64,000 bases of DNA, taken from positions 28,713,913-28,777,912 of the forward strand of contig CM068547.1 of the NCBI GenBank assembly GCA_035048495.1, written 5' to 3'. The number at the start of each line of letters is the position of its first letter. The first letter of the stretch is position 1. The position numbers were made by a program, and so were the translations under genes. A model generated the notes under the pieces. It had not been told where the DNA came from and ran no database searches. It worked only from the letters and a program-made list of their open reading frames with translations. This document shows, one piece after another, positions 22,813 through 35,400 of the stretch. The DNA is from Euptelea pleiosperma. Its lineage: Eukaryota; Streptophyta; Magnoliopsida; Ranunculales; Eupteleaceae.

Positions 22813-24603
22813 ATGCACCTACGGTTAATAGTCGTTAAGACGCGCTCGAATTCAAACATAAAACGAAGCGCAGGCTTCGCGTCTTCTTCTTCTTCTTCTT
22901 CTTCCAACATAAAACATCTGAAGCAAACCCATGCCAAGCTTATTAGAAATGGCAGCATCGCAGACATTCTAACGGTCGGCAAGCTAGTCGCCGACATTGC
23001 AGTTTCGAATTCTTCGAACCTCGATTACGCTCGATCCATTTTTGCCCGGCTCGAATGTCCTCCCAATATTTTCATGTGGAATTCCATGATAAGGGGCTAC
23101 GCACATAGCTCTACGCCCAAAGAGGCAATCTTCTTGTATCGCCGGATGCTAGTGGAAGGGTTTTCACCCAATAATTACACGTTCCCGTTTGTTTATAAGG
23201 CATGCACCCAGCTGATGGACCTCAATCTAGGGTTAGGATTTCATGGGACATTAATCAAACGTGGGTTCGAAGATTGCGATGTCTTCATCCAGACTTCGCT
23301 GGTTAATTTCTATGCATCATGTGGGTCCATAGAGATCGCACGTCAACTGTTTGATCGGTGTCCTAACAAAGATGTTACTTCTTGGAATGCTCTTGTAAAG
23401 GGTTATGTTAGGAGTAATCAGTACATGGATGCAATTCGAGTTTTTAGGGTGATGCAAGATTGGGCGGACGTTAGGGCCAATGAGATTACTCTGCTGGGTG
23501 TAGTTTTGGCTTGCACACAATTAGGGGCATTGGATATGGGAAGATGGGTTCATGCTTATATTGACAAGAATCACGTGAAACTGAGTACAAGCCTAGGAAC
23601 TGCACTTGTTGATATGTACGCGAGGTGCGGGAGTATTGATGTTGCACTTACTTTGTTCAAGCAAATCCCTGAAAGGGATGTGAGAACATGGAGTGTGATG
23701 ATTAGTGGGCTTGCCATTCATGGGTTGGCGAAGGAAGCTTTTGATCTCTTCTCGAAGATGCAGAATGATGGGATCGACCCTGATTCCATTACATTCACTA
23801 GTATCCTGTGTGCCTGTAGTCACGCAGGCATGGTGACTGAGGGGTTGCAAATTCTCGATAAGATGAGTGAAGTGTACAATGTGGAGCCCACAATCGAACA
23901 TTACGGTTGTATTGTGGATCTGCTGGGTCGCGCTGGGCGTCTGGAGGAAGCGCTGGGCTTGATTAGGAGGATCCCGTTGAAACCGGATGTAGTTGTATGG
24001 GGTTCTCTTCTTGTTGCCTGTAGGACTCATAAAAATGTGGAAATGGGAGAAATGGTGGCTAAGGAGATGCTCAAGTTGGATCGCCACCATTGCGGAGCTC
24101 ATGTTTTCTTGTCAAATGTATATGCTTCCACTGGTAAGTGGGCCCAAGTCGAACAGGTGAGGAGCTTGATGAAAGAGCAAGGAATTAAGAAGCCACCAGG
24201 GTCTAGTTTGATTGAGGTTGATGGAGATGTTCATGAATTTAAAGCTGGAGATCGGTCGCATCCTCAGACAAGTCAAATACGCATGATGTTGGATGAGATT
24301 GCCAGCCTTCTTAGCCTTCAAGGACATGTCCCGGCTACAAGAGGAATTCCCTTTGATATAGATGAGGAGGAAAAAGAGCAAGCTCTATCTCAACATAGTG
24401 AGAAGTTGGCTGTTGCTTTTGGATTGATTAACACTAGGCAAGGGATGGTGATTCGTATCGTAAAGAACCTAAGGGTTTGTGAAGATTGTCACTCTGCAAT
24501 GAAGCTGATATCGAAGGTTTTCAATCGACTTATAATCATTAGAGACCGTAGCCGGTTTCACCACTTTAAGGATGGTTCGTGTTCTTGCAGGGACTACTGG
24601 TGA
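22813..24603 (+). CDS. PLS-class DYW pentatricopeptide repeat protein
   Basis: Intronless 596-residue PPR protein. Family knowledge: PLS-DYW proteins bind organelle transcripts through tandem repeats and the DYW domain acts as a cytidine deaminase in C-to-U editing. The first in-frame ATG is at 22813. The basic, serine-rich N-terminus lacks acidic residues and looks like an organelle transit peptide; part of it is written by a TCT microsatellite (22882-22905). Repeats run from about residue 65 to 430, followed by the E/E+ region with the PPGSSLIEVDG box. The DYW domain keeps HSE (528-530), CEDC (556-559), CSC (590-592) and the terminal DYW. The target transcript cannot be read from the sequence; a mitochondrial or plastid site is inferred. 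It looks intact and functional. Confidence 0.93.
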   Translation: MHLRLIVVKTRSNSNIKRSAGFASSSSSSSSNIKHLKQTHAKLIRNGSIADILTVGKLVADIAVSNSSNLDYARSIFARLECPPNIFMWNSMIRGYAHSSTPKEAIFLYRRMLVEGFSPNNYTFPFVYKACTQLMDLNLGLGFHGTLIKRGFEDCDVFIQTSLVNFYASCGSIEIARQLFDRCPNKDVTSWNALVKGYVRSNQYMDAIRVFRVMQDWADVRANEITLLGVVLACTQLGALDMGRWVHAYIDKNHVKLSTSLGTALVDMYARCGSIDVALTLFKQIPERDVRTWSVMISGLAIHGLAKEAFDLFSKMQNDGIDPDSITFTSILCACSHAGMVTEGLQILDKMSEVYNVEPTIEHYGCIVDLLGRAGRLEEALGLIRRIPLKPDVVVWGSLLVACRTHKNVEMGEMVAKEMLKLDRHHCGAHVFLSNVYASTGKWAQVEQVRSLMKEQGIKKPPGSSLIEVDGDVHEFKAGDRSHPQTSQIRMMLDEIASLLSLQGHVPATRGIPFDIDEEEKEQALSQHSEKLAVAFGLINTRQGMVIRIVKNLRVCEDCHSAMKLISKVFNRLIIIRDRSRFHHFKDGSCSCRDYW

Positions 24604-24895
24604 AGGCATGAAACCAGTGTAAAAATTAGTTCCAAATCTTACAGACATATGCTGCGCATTGTAGCATCAATTGTTACCAGCTCAAAGTGTATGTACATTT
24701 GGTGTTTGATTCTCCCCTTTTTTACTTTGTCCCTTACACTTGAAACCCCCAGTGTGTTAAGAAGCTCCAACCGGATTTAGTGTCTCTTGATCATTGTTTT
24801 CAACTGGGAAGGCTCCCAGCTGATTCAGTTGCTAGATGACAAAGGAACTCACCTTCACAGGTTGTTAAGCACGTTAATGTCCCTAATCAATGATG
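24604..24895. other. 3' flank of the PPR gene
   Basis: Probable 3' untranslated region and spacer. No separate feature seen. Confidence 0.4.
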
Positions 24896-25150
24896 ACGAG
24901 GGACCACAATATGAGCCACGTGGCACACTCTTAGAGGTCACTAACCGTACGGATGTTGGGTCCATCGCTAGGTGGAGCTACATACCAAATATCAGCCTGA
25001 TTAGTGATTTCAAACCATTGGATCTTTGTACCCTGAATAATGTTCAAATTCTACAGACAAAATCAACCCAGGAAAACGACTCTAATCCAATGCTTAAAAA
25101 GTAACAATCAAATTAATTTTTGGTCTGTAGGTCCACCTACGGTTGAGCCA
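24896..25150. mobile_element. diverged foldback MITE
   Basis: GAGCCACGTGGCACACTC, GTACGGATGTTGGGTCCATC and ATCAGCCTGATTAGTG form the left arm. The right arm keeps AGGTCCACCTACGGTTG but is truncated. Confidence 0.55.
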
Positions 25151-25154
25151 AAAG

Positions 25155-25405
25155 TAAATGAAGAAAGGTTTTGCTTGTCCCCCTTTATTGATGCAATTTG
25201 CATTGCACCCAATATTTTTAAAATATTTGCATCTCACCCAAGGTCATTATAGTCATTTAAAAAATATTGGGATGTCCATCGAAGACTGTCTATGGTCAAC
25301 GACGTTGACCACAGTCAAAGGATGAGATGCAAATATTTTGAAAACATTGGGTGAGATGCAAATTGCATCAATAAAGGGGGTAAAGCAAAAATTACCTTTA
25401 ATTTA
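25155..25405. mobile_element. MITE with TTTATTGATGCAATTTGCAT arms
   Basis: The left arm (CCCCCTTTATTGATGCAATT, then AAATATTTGCATCTCACCC) is matched by the inverted right arm at about 25330-25400. The arms pair over roughly 75 bp. Ends are not fixed exactly and no target duplication is clear. Confidence 0.6.
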
Positions 25406-25408
25406 TAT

Positions 25409-25860
25409 TAACTTATCTGAATGCATCTGTATAGTTAACATGAACTAAATTATTAAAAAAATCTCTCTCAACATATGGAATAAATTATAGACATTTATCG
25501 ATTATTGGGTTTGTGGGGGTTAGTGTGTCTGACACTTAGTGTCAGTGTCGGACACTCACATGTGTGTTCGTGTCTTCATTATATATATTTTCATCATTTC
25601 CCATCAAATTTAAGTACCCTCTCTCTTCTATGTTCTCTCTTTGTGACTGAAACTCTTCAAGCATCAAATATGTAGCATGTTTTTTTTTTGCTTTAGTTTC
25701 ATGACAAATGGTTTCCTTAAATCAACACAGCATTCTGTATTGATAATCCTGTTCATTTTAGTAGACCTTGGATGTGCAGCTTTCATATTCTTCGACAAGA
25801 GCTGGAAAGATGGTGAGTGTAGCCTTATCAGATCGCTTTCTTCTCTGGGTTATATGCTAG
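25409..25860 (+). pseudogene. orphan copy of TOM2A-like exon 3 with flanking intron
   Basis: This stretch parallels 16915-17390 of the tetraspanin gene: the intron sequence before exon 3, the exon itself (about 25738-25816) and the first bases of the next intron. The exon copy still reads a membrane segment (LVDLGCAAFIFFDKSWKD) with mostly conservative changes, and keeps AG and GT borders. It has one extra base before the donor (GATG|GTGAGT against GAA|GTGAGT), which changes the splice phase. No other tetraspanin exon is visible near it. It lies same-strand, 5.4 kb past the tetraspanin stop and beyond the PPR gene. Confidence 0.85.
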
Positions 25861-26472
25861 TTACCGATTGAAACGGTTAATCGACAGTCCATGGGTTTGA
25901 TTACTGGTTTGGGTTTTAAAAGAACATTAACGTACACCCTTTTTGGCTTGGAAATTCGCCAAAACATTTGCATTTCTAAATGCATTAGAGAAAATTGTAA
26001 TGAATTTGAAGGCAATGATTAAAACCTTGATCAGCCCCAATCCAGTCACTTGATTTTACCATCCCTTTAGTGCCCCCGAGCACAATGCCGGAAGAATGTA
26101 ATGCAGCTGGAATCTGAAACTGCCTGGTACAAGTTAGTGTTCATAGGGATCAAATCCTGATGTCTGACATTGAAGGGTATCACTAATAATAAGAGTGTGT
26201 CAAGTAAATGCATCAGTAAAAGTCTGAAGAAACTAATGAACAAAGACTCTTGAATCCTTTAAAATCCATCAGCTTCGCTCCGATACTACCTGTAAGATCT
26301 GATAAATATACCAAAATCCCCTCTCAAAACGGGGCAATAATGATAACAAAATGAAACGCCCCAAAATAAAGGGTTAAGAAAAATTAAGCAGATGCTCACC
26401 TGCTTGTTTATAGCCAGCTAACAAAAATAACCATCTGATAAAGACATAAAAAGAGAGAAAATTGCACACAAA
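25861..26472. other. spacer between the exon copy and the ATAD3-like gene
   Basis: AT-rich. The last 200 bp or so are likely the 3' untranslated region of the minus-strand ATAD3-like gene. Confidence 0.4.
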
Positions 26473-29400
26473 TCACAGGCCGCTCCCCTCTGCAGCAGCA
26501 AGTTTCCTTCTCTGTTGGTGCTCAGCAACTTTGTAATCCACCACCTCGCGGAACAGGTTTGCGTCGAGCACACAGTCCTTGCTCCCATAAACAGCAGCTT
26601 GAACGCTTGCCATCAGCTTCGCTATCTCTCTCCCTGAAAATCCATCAGTCTTAACAGCAGCTTCCTGGATAACATCATCAGACAAACCCTTGATCTCTAT
26701 CTTCTGAGGTTGTCGCCGGAACAAGTTCGGCATCCAACCGGATTTTTTGTCTCCGGACCGAGCGATGTACTTGTCCAGGTAGAGCTTAAGCAATTTATAG
26801 CGTTCCTCTTCCCCGGGCAGGGGGAATTCGAGGACCTCATCAATACGGTCAGCAACAGCGGAATCAAGATCACCAGGGCGGTTTGTGGCGAGAGCAAGGA
26901 CTATGTCCTTGGACTGATCACCTGTGCGGAAAAGTAAGGCATTGAGTGCACTCCGTTGGGCTTCACTCATGTAGGTCTTGTTACGCCTGCAAAATTGGTC
27001 CATTGGAATTCAGTTCTCTGAATAGGGGTATTGATGACTAAAAGCTTGTATAGTGCAGCAAATTATGAAATACCATGTTGCAGATTGGCCCATAAATGGG
27101 ATGGCATAAAGCACGGAACATCTATAGTGCAGCAAATTATGAAATACCATGTTGCACAGAAAAACATTAGGTAGCAAAGATAACTTACTCACACAAAAAC
27201 GCATCTGCTTCATCAATGAAAAGCAACAAACCCTTCCGAGACTTCTTCGACCAGTCAAATAACTGGTGTATCTTGGTGACGGCCTGCGATCCCAGTGGCG
27301 CAACATCTCCCCCCGTCATCAAGGCATAATCCAACCCCTGGGAGCATGTTATACAAGTCTCAGATGGATAATAAAGAATGGGAAACACCAAATTACTCAC
27401 AAGCTAAGCTATCTTATTAAGGTAGCTTGCAGGTTCCAACATGAGGATCTGCAAGCAAAATGTTGGAAACATGTCGTGTGAGCAACCAAAAGGTGTATTG
27501 TCAAAAACAGACAAACTGAAGTGTAGAACACTCAAAGCGAGGCACAAAAATGAATATGAACTCATACCGATTTGCGAGCAAGTTCTCTAGCAGCCATAGT
27601 TTTCCCCGTTCCTGGAGGGCCATAGAAGAGCATATTACGGAAAGGTGCCTGATGGGATTTTGTATTTGCAGTTGCACCTGCAAGCTGTTGAATTCTCTTT
27701 TGAAGAGAAGGGTTCAGAATCACATCACCGAAGCCATTCCCATTTTTCAAATCAGATGCTTTATCAGTTTTACGTGATAATGAGCTCATTCCACGAGAGA
27801 ACAAGCCTGACCAAGGGTATTTCCCTCTGGAGGACTCTCTTATGAGGGATGGTTGACCCAAGATTCTGTCCACATAGCCCCAAATCACCCTTGCACCTTC
27901 TCTGCATGGAGAAAGGAGATTCTCATCAGTTATATTACCAACAAATAGCCACTGATACAGGAGAAATAAGTTTGGAGTATTGATTTATCTGAGTTCATGC
28001 AAACAATGCCACCAATCCATCATAAAGTCAGTGGGGGCAAAGGTCTAAAGCACAAGAGAACTGAATTTAAGCTCAGTGACTAGGTCTACCCAAGTGAGTC
28101 GCAAGCCAATCCCAAACAAACCTTAGACAAGACTCAGACAGGTCTACTTGTCCCGACTTTTTGTAGTTCTTGGTTTCCCTTTCTGGACTCTTGACAGGAG
28201 GTCATCAACTTTAGTTTGGAGGTAAATTTAGAAATTGGATCCTTATGAAATTATATGTCTCAATCATCACCGCTGAAGTCTAGACTCCTTTTGCAGGTAT
28301 GGTGTTACAAGTGATAAAAAATCCAGAGAGTGAGATGGTCAGATGAAAGAATGACACAGACGTGTGTCGATGTCCAACCCAGATACAAGGTGTGTGACAT
28401 GATACCTTTAAGAAGCTCAAAATTCAGAAACGTCCGTACACATGTTTTATAATATAGCATTTTACTTATATTTATACAAGAGTTTTTTTTAAAACAAAAT
28501 TAGGAAAAGATATATGAAAAGCAGAAGATAACATTTCCATACGCCACTACGCTATCCAATAACATAATAAATATAAGTAGATTTACAAGAGCGAAGACCA
28601 CCAAACAAACATAGAAGTGTTCAACAACTAAACGAAGTACTGTATGAAAATCGGACACACCAACCCTCTTTTAGAAATAATCATTATCATTGCCTTAACC
28701 CAAATGTTTGGGCTTTAAAGCTATGTCTTCTGTTAAATCATGTCTTCAGATCTAACTCTCTTTAGAAATCTTTTTTCAATAAAAAAATGATAAAAATAAA
28801 AGGTGACACTGCTGAATGCGTCTGGATGTTTCGACATGCGTGTCCATGTCGATACAAGTCTGACACAGCAAAAAACCCTAAAAGTGCCACGTCTTTGTTA
28901 CATAGATGAAATCTAGCTCAACGGGAGGCAAGCCTATTGCTGAATTGAGGTCCAGAAAACCATGGTCTCTAGTTCTCAAGCAAAAGGGGAGAGAAAGGAA
29001 GGAGGGGGAGGAGTAAACCTGGCCACAGCAGATACGGCAAATGCCCAAACCATGTCTTCAGTTCAATAAAAATGGCATAGAGTGGTACATTTTCGTGACA
29101 AGTAAACAATTTATTTAAAGAAGAAAGACATAGACAATAACAAAATACAAAGATGGAAAACGCAATGTACAAGTGAATGTTGGGGAATTATAATTGAGTG
29201 AAATGGCCTAAGCTAGTATTGGGTCAGTAAATACTTCATTTTGTTGTTCGTGGGGTATGAAATAACATGGGTGCAAAAGACTGAGAAGCAAAGAAAGGAA
29301 AGATGAGCCAGAGTTTCAGAACAGAACCAAGACAACAGCCGAACCTGTGTCCCAATCAACCCCATGGCCAAGAAGCAACAGCATCCTGTCTGCAAGCATG

Positions 29401-32400
29401 AAAAATATTTCTTCTGTCATGAATAATGATGGGTTCTCTGCCAGCTGTCTATTTTGGTCAACCCAATCAATGCAGTTTCCCAGAAATGCAAATTTATTTT
29501 TGGCCAGAGGATAATTCCATCTTGAAACAGCTTCACTCACAAGACAGGAACCAGCATCCTATGAAAGATTTCCAGCATTCTTAATTCTATTTGCACCCAT
29601 AAACTACAGAGAAAATGTAAGAAAAAACCACTACTAGGAAGGAGCAACTAGTAAATCTTTGATCAATATCAAATACTAACACCATACACAGCATCAGAAG
29701 GCATTCCTTTGCTTCCAATAGCCACACATTGGAGCAAGAAACAGTCTACAATTCACACAGAAAATACTTAAAAAATTTAGTTCATAAGTCCAGTCAGTAC
29801 CTTGTTGTGTAAATCCCTGCTGCAAGAGCTGTTACTCCCCCAACAGCTACAACAAGCTTATTCTGATCTGTTAATATAGCCCGCAGGCCACCTACAGAAG
29901 ATAGAAAAATCTCAAATGAGCTAAACTCTTTGGTTAAGATATATGTAATTCAATGTGACACTAGCAATAGTAAGTATCAAGATAGCATCTAAGTCAAGCA
30001 AGCAGGTCCAAGAACATAAGGTACACCACTTTAAACCCTCTAAAGGAAATGGTAAGTGAACATTAGGGGCCGTCTGGACACACCCCAAAGTGCTGCTGGT
30101 TATATTTTCAATTCACGCTAACTACATTTTTGGTTTTCATGCATTTGGATGGCGCCACTTCACAACTCCTAAATTGTGCAAATCTGCAAAATGACCCCAA
30201 AGGGCTGGTGCCAACTTGGCAAAAGGTGGTTTTTTTCATCAACATTTTCAGCACATCTTGCTTCATGCTATCAAGTCCTACACCTGTCCAAAAGGACCCC
30301 CGTTCTCTAAAATGAGCAAGGCAACCCGCGGCCTCACAAAGTATGTGTATCAAGAAAGCAATTTAAAGTTATAAACCAAACTAAAACTTACCTATAAAGA
30401 GGAACATATGAAATGGCAAACTACATTTTTCTTTTTCTTTTCATTTTTTAGGAATTGAAATAATTTACAAAAAACCTCATGGAAATTAACCTCCTATATA
30501 ATCAAAACACTCAATTAAGGTTCACCTGTAGATATATGCTGACCTGGAATATGTTTCAATACAAAAGCTTAAAGTCTGCATGTATATATGTGTAGAATTG
30601 AGTTTGTACCTCCTATATGGTCAAAAGTTGTGTTTATGGCAGCAACCCATTTCTCTCTCTCTGCACTTGCACGCTCTACTAGCATACGTTTATTTACGTC
30701 TTCAGCTAGTTTTGCTTCATGGGCTCTCCCCTCTGCTTCCGCCATGGCTCTCACTCTGATTGTTTCACGCTCTATCTCAGCCTTTTCCTTCTCTGTTTGC
30801 CGACGCTGTGCTTGAATCTGTTCTTCTGTTGCACGCCGAGCTTGCTCCAGCCTGATAGATGATTCTTCTTGCATTTTTACAAGCTCTTGATTCCTAGCTC
30901 TTTGACTTTCATTTTCTGCCTACGGAAATATGAGAAAATTAAGGGCTACTCCATAAAACAACTTGTAACCAACCTCAAAAGTTTAAAACATGCCTGCATC
31001 CTTTTCCTCGCCAACTCATCTTCATAGCGAGCCATTTGGGCTTTTGTTTGTGCCTGTTGTTGAACTAGTTTTTTCTGTTCTTCGTATATTACCCTCTGTC
31101 TCTCCTGCAAGAAAAAAGTATTACCATAAAGGTGAGGAAACTAGTTGATATGGCATGCAAGTTCATGAGGTTATATTGTTGGAAGCATGCCCAACAAGCA
31201 AAACTAATTTCTTCCAAATCTAATAAAAGCTGAGAGAGCTCAAAGCCTGCTTCGCTTTATCTATGTGATTAATAACATATAAACTCCAGCAAACAGTCCT
31301 AACATAATAAAATTTTCCCTTTTATTAGTATAAAGCACACAATGACACATATACTAGCTGAACTTTTTTTCCTACTGTTGTGCAGAAAAAAAAACCATCA
31401 TGGTGCATACAAGGAATTTTTCAGTTTGTTTACAAGTGCATCTGCATATTGATATGGAATTGCACATTATAGGCATATCATGGGTCTAATATGCAATGAT
31501 GGACAAAGACACCATCTTCATCTGCTGTTTACTGCTATGACATGTCCAAAATATTTGTCTCATGGAGCCACATCAACTCAAAATTGTCAACCAAATAGGA
31601 AGGCCAGGTCTTCTCTTTATTCAACCAATTAGCAACTAGAGAAAGGTCTGTGCAGTGTGAGTGGTGTGCAGCAAATCAAGGATCACAGTAAATGTTGTTA
31701 GCAATCCAAGCCAAAGACCAGGGTCTCTCAAACTGTTTCCACCCAACAAGCAATCCTAGGGTTCACCTGAGCTCCCAATCTCTCATTCAAAAGGCATAGG
31801 GTGGTGAATCACACACTGTTTCAAATAATAGACTGACCACAAAAATTAGGGCAAATTTCTTATCTTCAGGTTTGGGTCAATTAAGCCTGAATTCTTTTGT
31901 CATCGGAAGTTGAATAGACAGACAACAGGAAACAAAGGCCTTGATGGAGGTATCCCTGGTGAAAGTGGCAAGTGGTAACCATCTTAGTGTGACCATGAAA
32001 GTGACACAGAAAAGGATTATCAAAAGATTGATGTAGCAGGAATTTGCTGCATCGTTCAGAAGGTTTTTACTCGAACGTTATACCGACTTGGAATGTATTT
32101 TTTAGATACACTGGGAATTGGACATTCTTCAAGTGCAGTTAGAGAGCATTAGCTAACTTTTGGAGTGTACATGGCATAGAAGAGGTTTTCCTCCACCAGA
32201 ATTTATGTGATCAACTCAGTGTATAAATCAATGAGTCCCGCCATTTCCTCTTGAGAAAAATGTTTAAAAGAAAATAAAAGGCCTAAACTTTCATAAATCT
32301 CTAGTTTCAAGCCTGTGAACCAGGATTTAAGAATGACAACATGTAGAACGGTAGTAATCTCTGGATCCAAATCTATCAATGTGTCAGCAGGCACATGCAT

Positions 32401-35400
32401 GTATACTGGTATTAAAGATAGACCTTTATTTGGGAATATTCCTGGCTATATGATAATGTTTAAAAAAAAACAAGTGGATACTTTGTTTAGTGGTCAATGG
32501 TGGATACTGGTGGAAGAAAATATTGTATAATTTGAGCTTGATTCTAGAGAGAGTCAAAGGTTCAAATACAACATCTTGGGTTTTTTTTTTTTGATAAGCG
32601 TAGAATATATTAAAGGGTGAAAGCACCAAACAAAGATACAACAGCCTATAAAGGACAAACCAACAAAGACAACACCGCTAAGAGGAACCTCACCACACCA
32701 CCTGTCCTCCCAAAATCTGCCCATGTTCCCAATCCCTGTCTTGTAAAGAACACCCTTGAAAAATTCTCAAAGAGCTTCATAATTCTCCTCCAAATGCTGC
32801 AACTATAAGATGAGTGAACAGCTCTACCATCCCAGCCGAAATCTAATGCTCCGAATTTTCCCTCAATCGCTCTCCTCCAAAGACTAGAAATTTCCACTCC
32901 AAACTTCTAGAACCATTTGCCCGACAAAGCCTCGTTCATCATAGAGATGTTCCTGATCCCTAGACCCCCTTCAGACTTTGGGCACTTTCTTCAGTCAACC
33001 AGGTGGAATTTGTTAACTTTATCTCTACTATTCCATAAAAAACTCCCACGTGAACTTTCTAGAATCTTCGCAATGCCCCTGAGGATGGAAAAAAGAGACA
33101 AGTAGTAGATAGACAAACTAGAAAGGGTATTCTTGAGAAGCACTAGCTTACTCCCTTTCGAGAGATACCTTGACTTCCAAGAGGCTAACCTGTTCTCAAA
33201 CCTCTCGATACAATATCCCATATAGACTTATACCTATTACTAGCCCCTAAAGGGAGGCCTGAGTACATAGTAGTTAAGCGACCAAGACCACAACCCATAA
33301 TATTTGCCAAACCAGCAATATCTCCACCTCCCCCACTCTGAACATCATACTCTTGCCCTGAATAACTCATAATCCCGACACCGCATCAAAACAACATATG
33401 GTGGAAAGCTTTCGGCAGTACTGCTATTTATTCCCTATTAGCATGGTGAGAGTTCTATAAAATCATTGCTAGCAATTCTTTCCAATCACCTTAAAGTCAT
33501 ATTCTCATTTATTATTTCTCCTAACCAAGGGTCCTTTGTTAGAGGACACCAAATCCCTCATGAGATCCTCAATTCCAATTTAAGCAATGACTCAAGATTG
33601 AAACAAGGAAAACCAAGAATAATCTGTAAAACTAACATAGAGAAAGCTTATGATCATGTGGATTTGGAAATCATCAACTATATGTCATCTAGATTGAGGT
33701 TTCACTGTGTATGTAGGTAATAGATGCATGGGTGCAATGGCCATCTTCCAATTTTTTTAAGAGCTCTAGAGGTCACTTCATGATACTGATCGAAGCTCTC
33801 ACCTTTTCCAAGAATCGGCGGAAATTAGCCTTCTTGAAGGCTTCTTGGAGGGAAATGTAAGTCCCAACTCTTGCATATTCACTTTGCCTCTATACTTTGC
33901 TTCTTTCCAAAGCATCGATGGATCAAAATTGTCACCTTAGACGCATTCTCTATTACCTTGAGATTGTTTCCTCTACGTCAATATAAGCAACAGTGGAGTG
34001 TAGGGTGTTGGGAAATGGTTTGGACCATAGAGTAGGGAGCCTTCGCTGCAGATGTATTGGTCTTCCCTTGGGTACCAAATCTTTCTTCAAAGAGATTTGA
34101 GACCTAGTTATCAAGAAATTTGAAAGAAGGTGGAATCTTGGAAGCAAGGCTATCATCAAACCAGTGGAAGAATTGTGTTAAACAAAAGTATCCTTGCATT
34201 CCTTCTGAAATATTATGTCCCTTTTCAGAATGCCGACTTCCATGACTTTGCAGTTGGAGGAACTCCAATGAAACTCCCTTTGGGATGGCACCGAGATGAG
34301 GAATGCCATCTTTTTTATTGGAGTATAGTTTGCTTACCAAAAAAAAACAGGGGATTGGGGGATTATTGGGAGTTCAACGCAGTTCTCCTTGGTAAATGGT
34401 TACAGAGGTTCAGGAGTCTAATAGTCTTTTGGAAAAGAATTATACTGTCGAAATATGGGGAGAGACAATGGAGTTGGGTGAGTGGCAATGTCTGGTCTAG
34501 CTAGGGGGTGGGAGAGGGAAGGGTACTGACAAGGTTTACTCAAAGTTCTTGAAGGGGATTAGAGTGGGAGTGGGTAATAAATTCAGTTTTGGGGAAGTCC
34601 TCTACATACTAGGTTTCCATATTTGTTTAGGGAAGTCTGGGTGAAAGATATTCTTGTAAGCAACAGTTTAAGTCGGGTAGGGAGTAAGGTGAGTTTAAAT
34701 TTTGAGTTTTTGTGGGAATTTGGAGAAATCCAACACGGGGCCTTGGTTGGATCTTCTTAACAAGCTTGACAAAGCGTACGTCTGGGTTGCAAATCCTGAT
34801 AAGAGGCTTTGGAAGTGGGACACCATAAAGGCCACTTCCCTGTATGGTCATTCTACGGCATTTTGGTGCAGTACCTTTATGTTAAGGATGTGAATCATCT
34901 TCTTATCCGCTATCTTTAAGCTAAGGAGGTACAAAGCATATTCTTATCTCTCTCTGTGTGTCTTTATGCAAATGCAGATTCTTATCTCTCTTCAAAAAGG
35001 GTCATGGGAAAAAAGGAAATTTTGTATAACCATACTTATAGAAGTGCCACTGATGTAGCCAAACTCACTGGCTAAAGAAGGCACTAACTGGCAATCTTCG
35101 TATATAGGAAGCATTAGCTAGACGCCTTTTTATAAGAAAAAATAGCATCTTTTGATGAAAAACATATCTGAAAAAGGATCACATAAATATTAAACTTACA
35201 GTTTCATGTTGAGATTGCAACGCCTGAAACTCAGCTTTCTTTGCAGCCAATTCAGTCTGCCTAGTCTCTTCTTGTTTCTTCATCAGCTCAAACACCTATC
35301 CAAACATCCCATAAAACAAGCCCTAAATTACGAAATTCTGAAAAAAGAAAAAAAAAAAAAAACACTTTAAAGTTTGTACAACAAATCCCAAATCCGAAAC

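Noticed and set aside
23593..24102. 169-codon minus-strand frame inside the PPR gene
   Set aside because: Shadow of the PPR coding sequence, which has full family motifs on the other strand.
25738..25816. Alternative (mutually exclusive) exon of the tetraspanin gene
   Set aside because: It lies downstream of the last exon and beyond another gene, and its donor phase does not match the next exon.
27049..27156. CRISPR-like repeat-spacer
   Set aside because: Only two copies in a plant intron, no array, and a plant nuclear context.
32576..34900. Twin-primed single LINE insertion
   Set aside because: Both pieces contain the same end of the reverse transcriptase, so they cannot be complementary halves of one copy.
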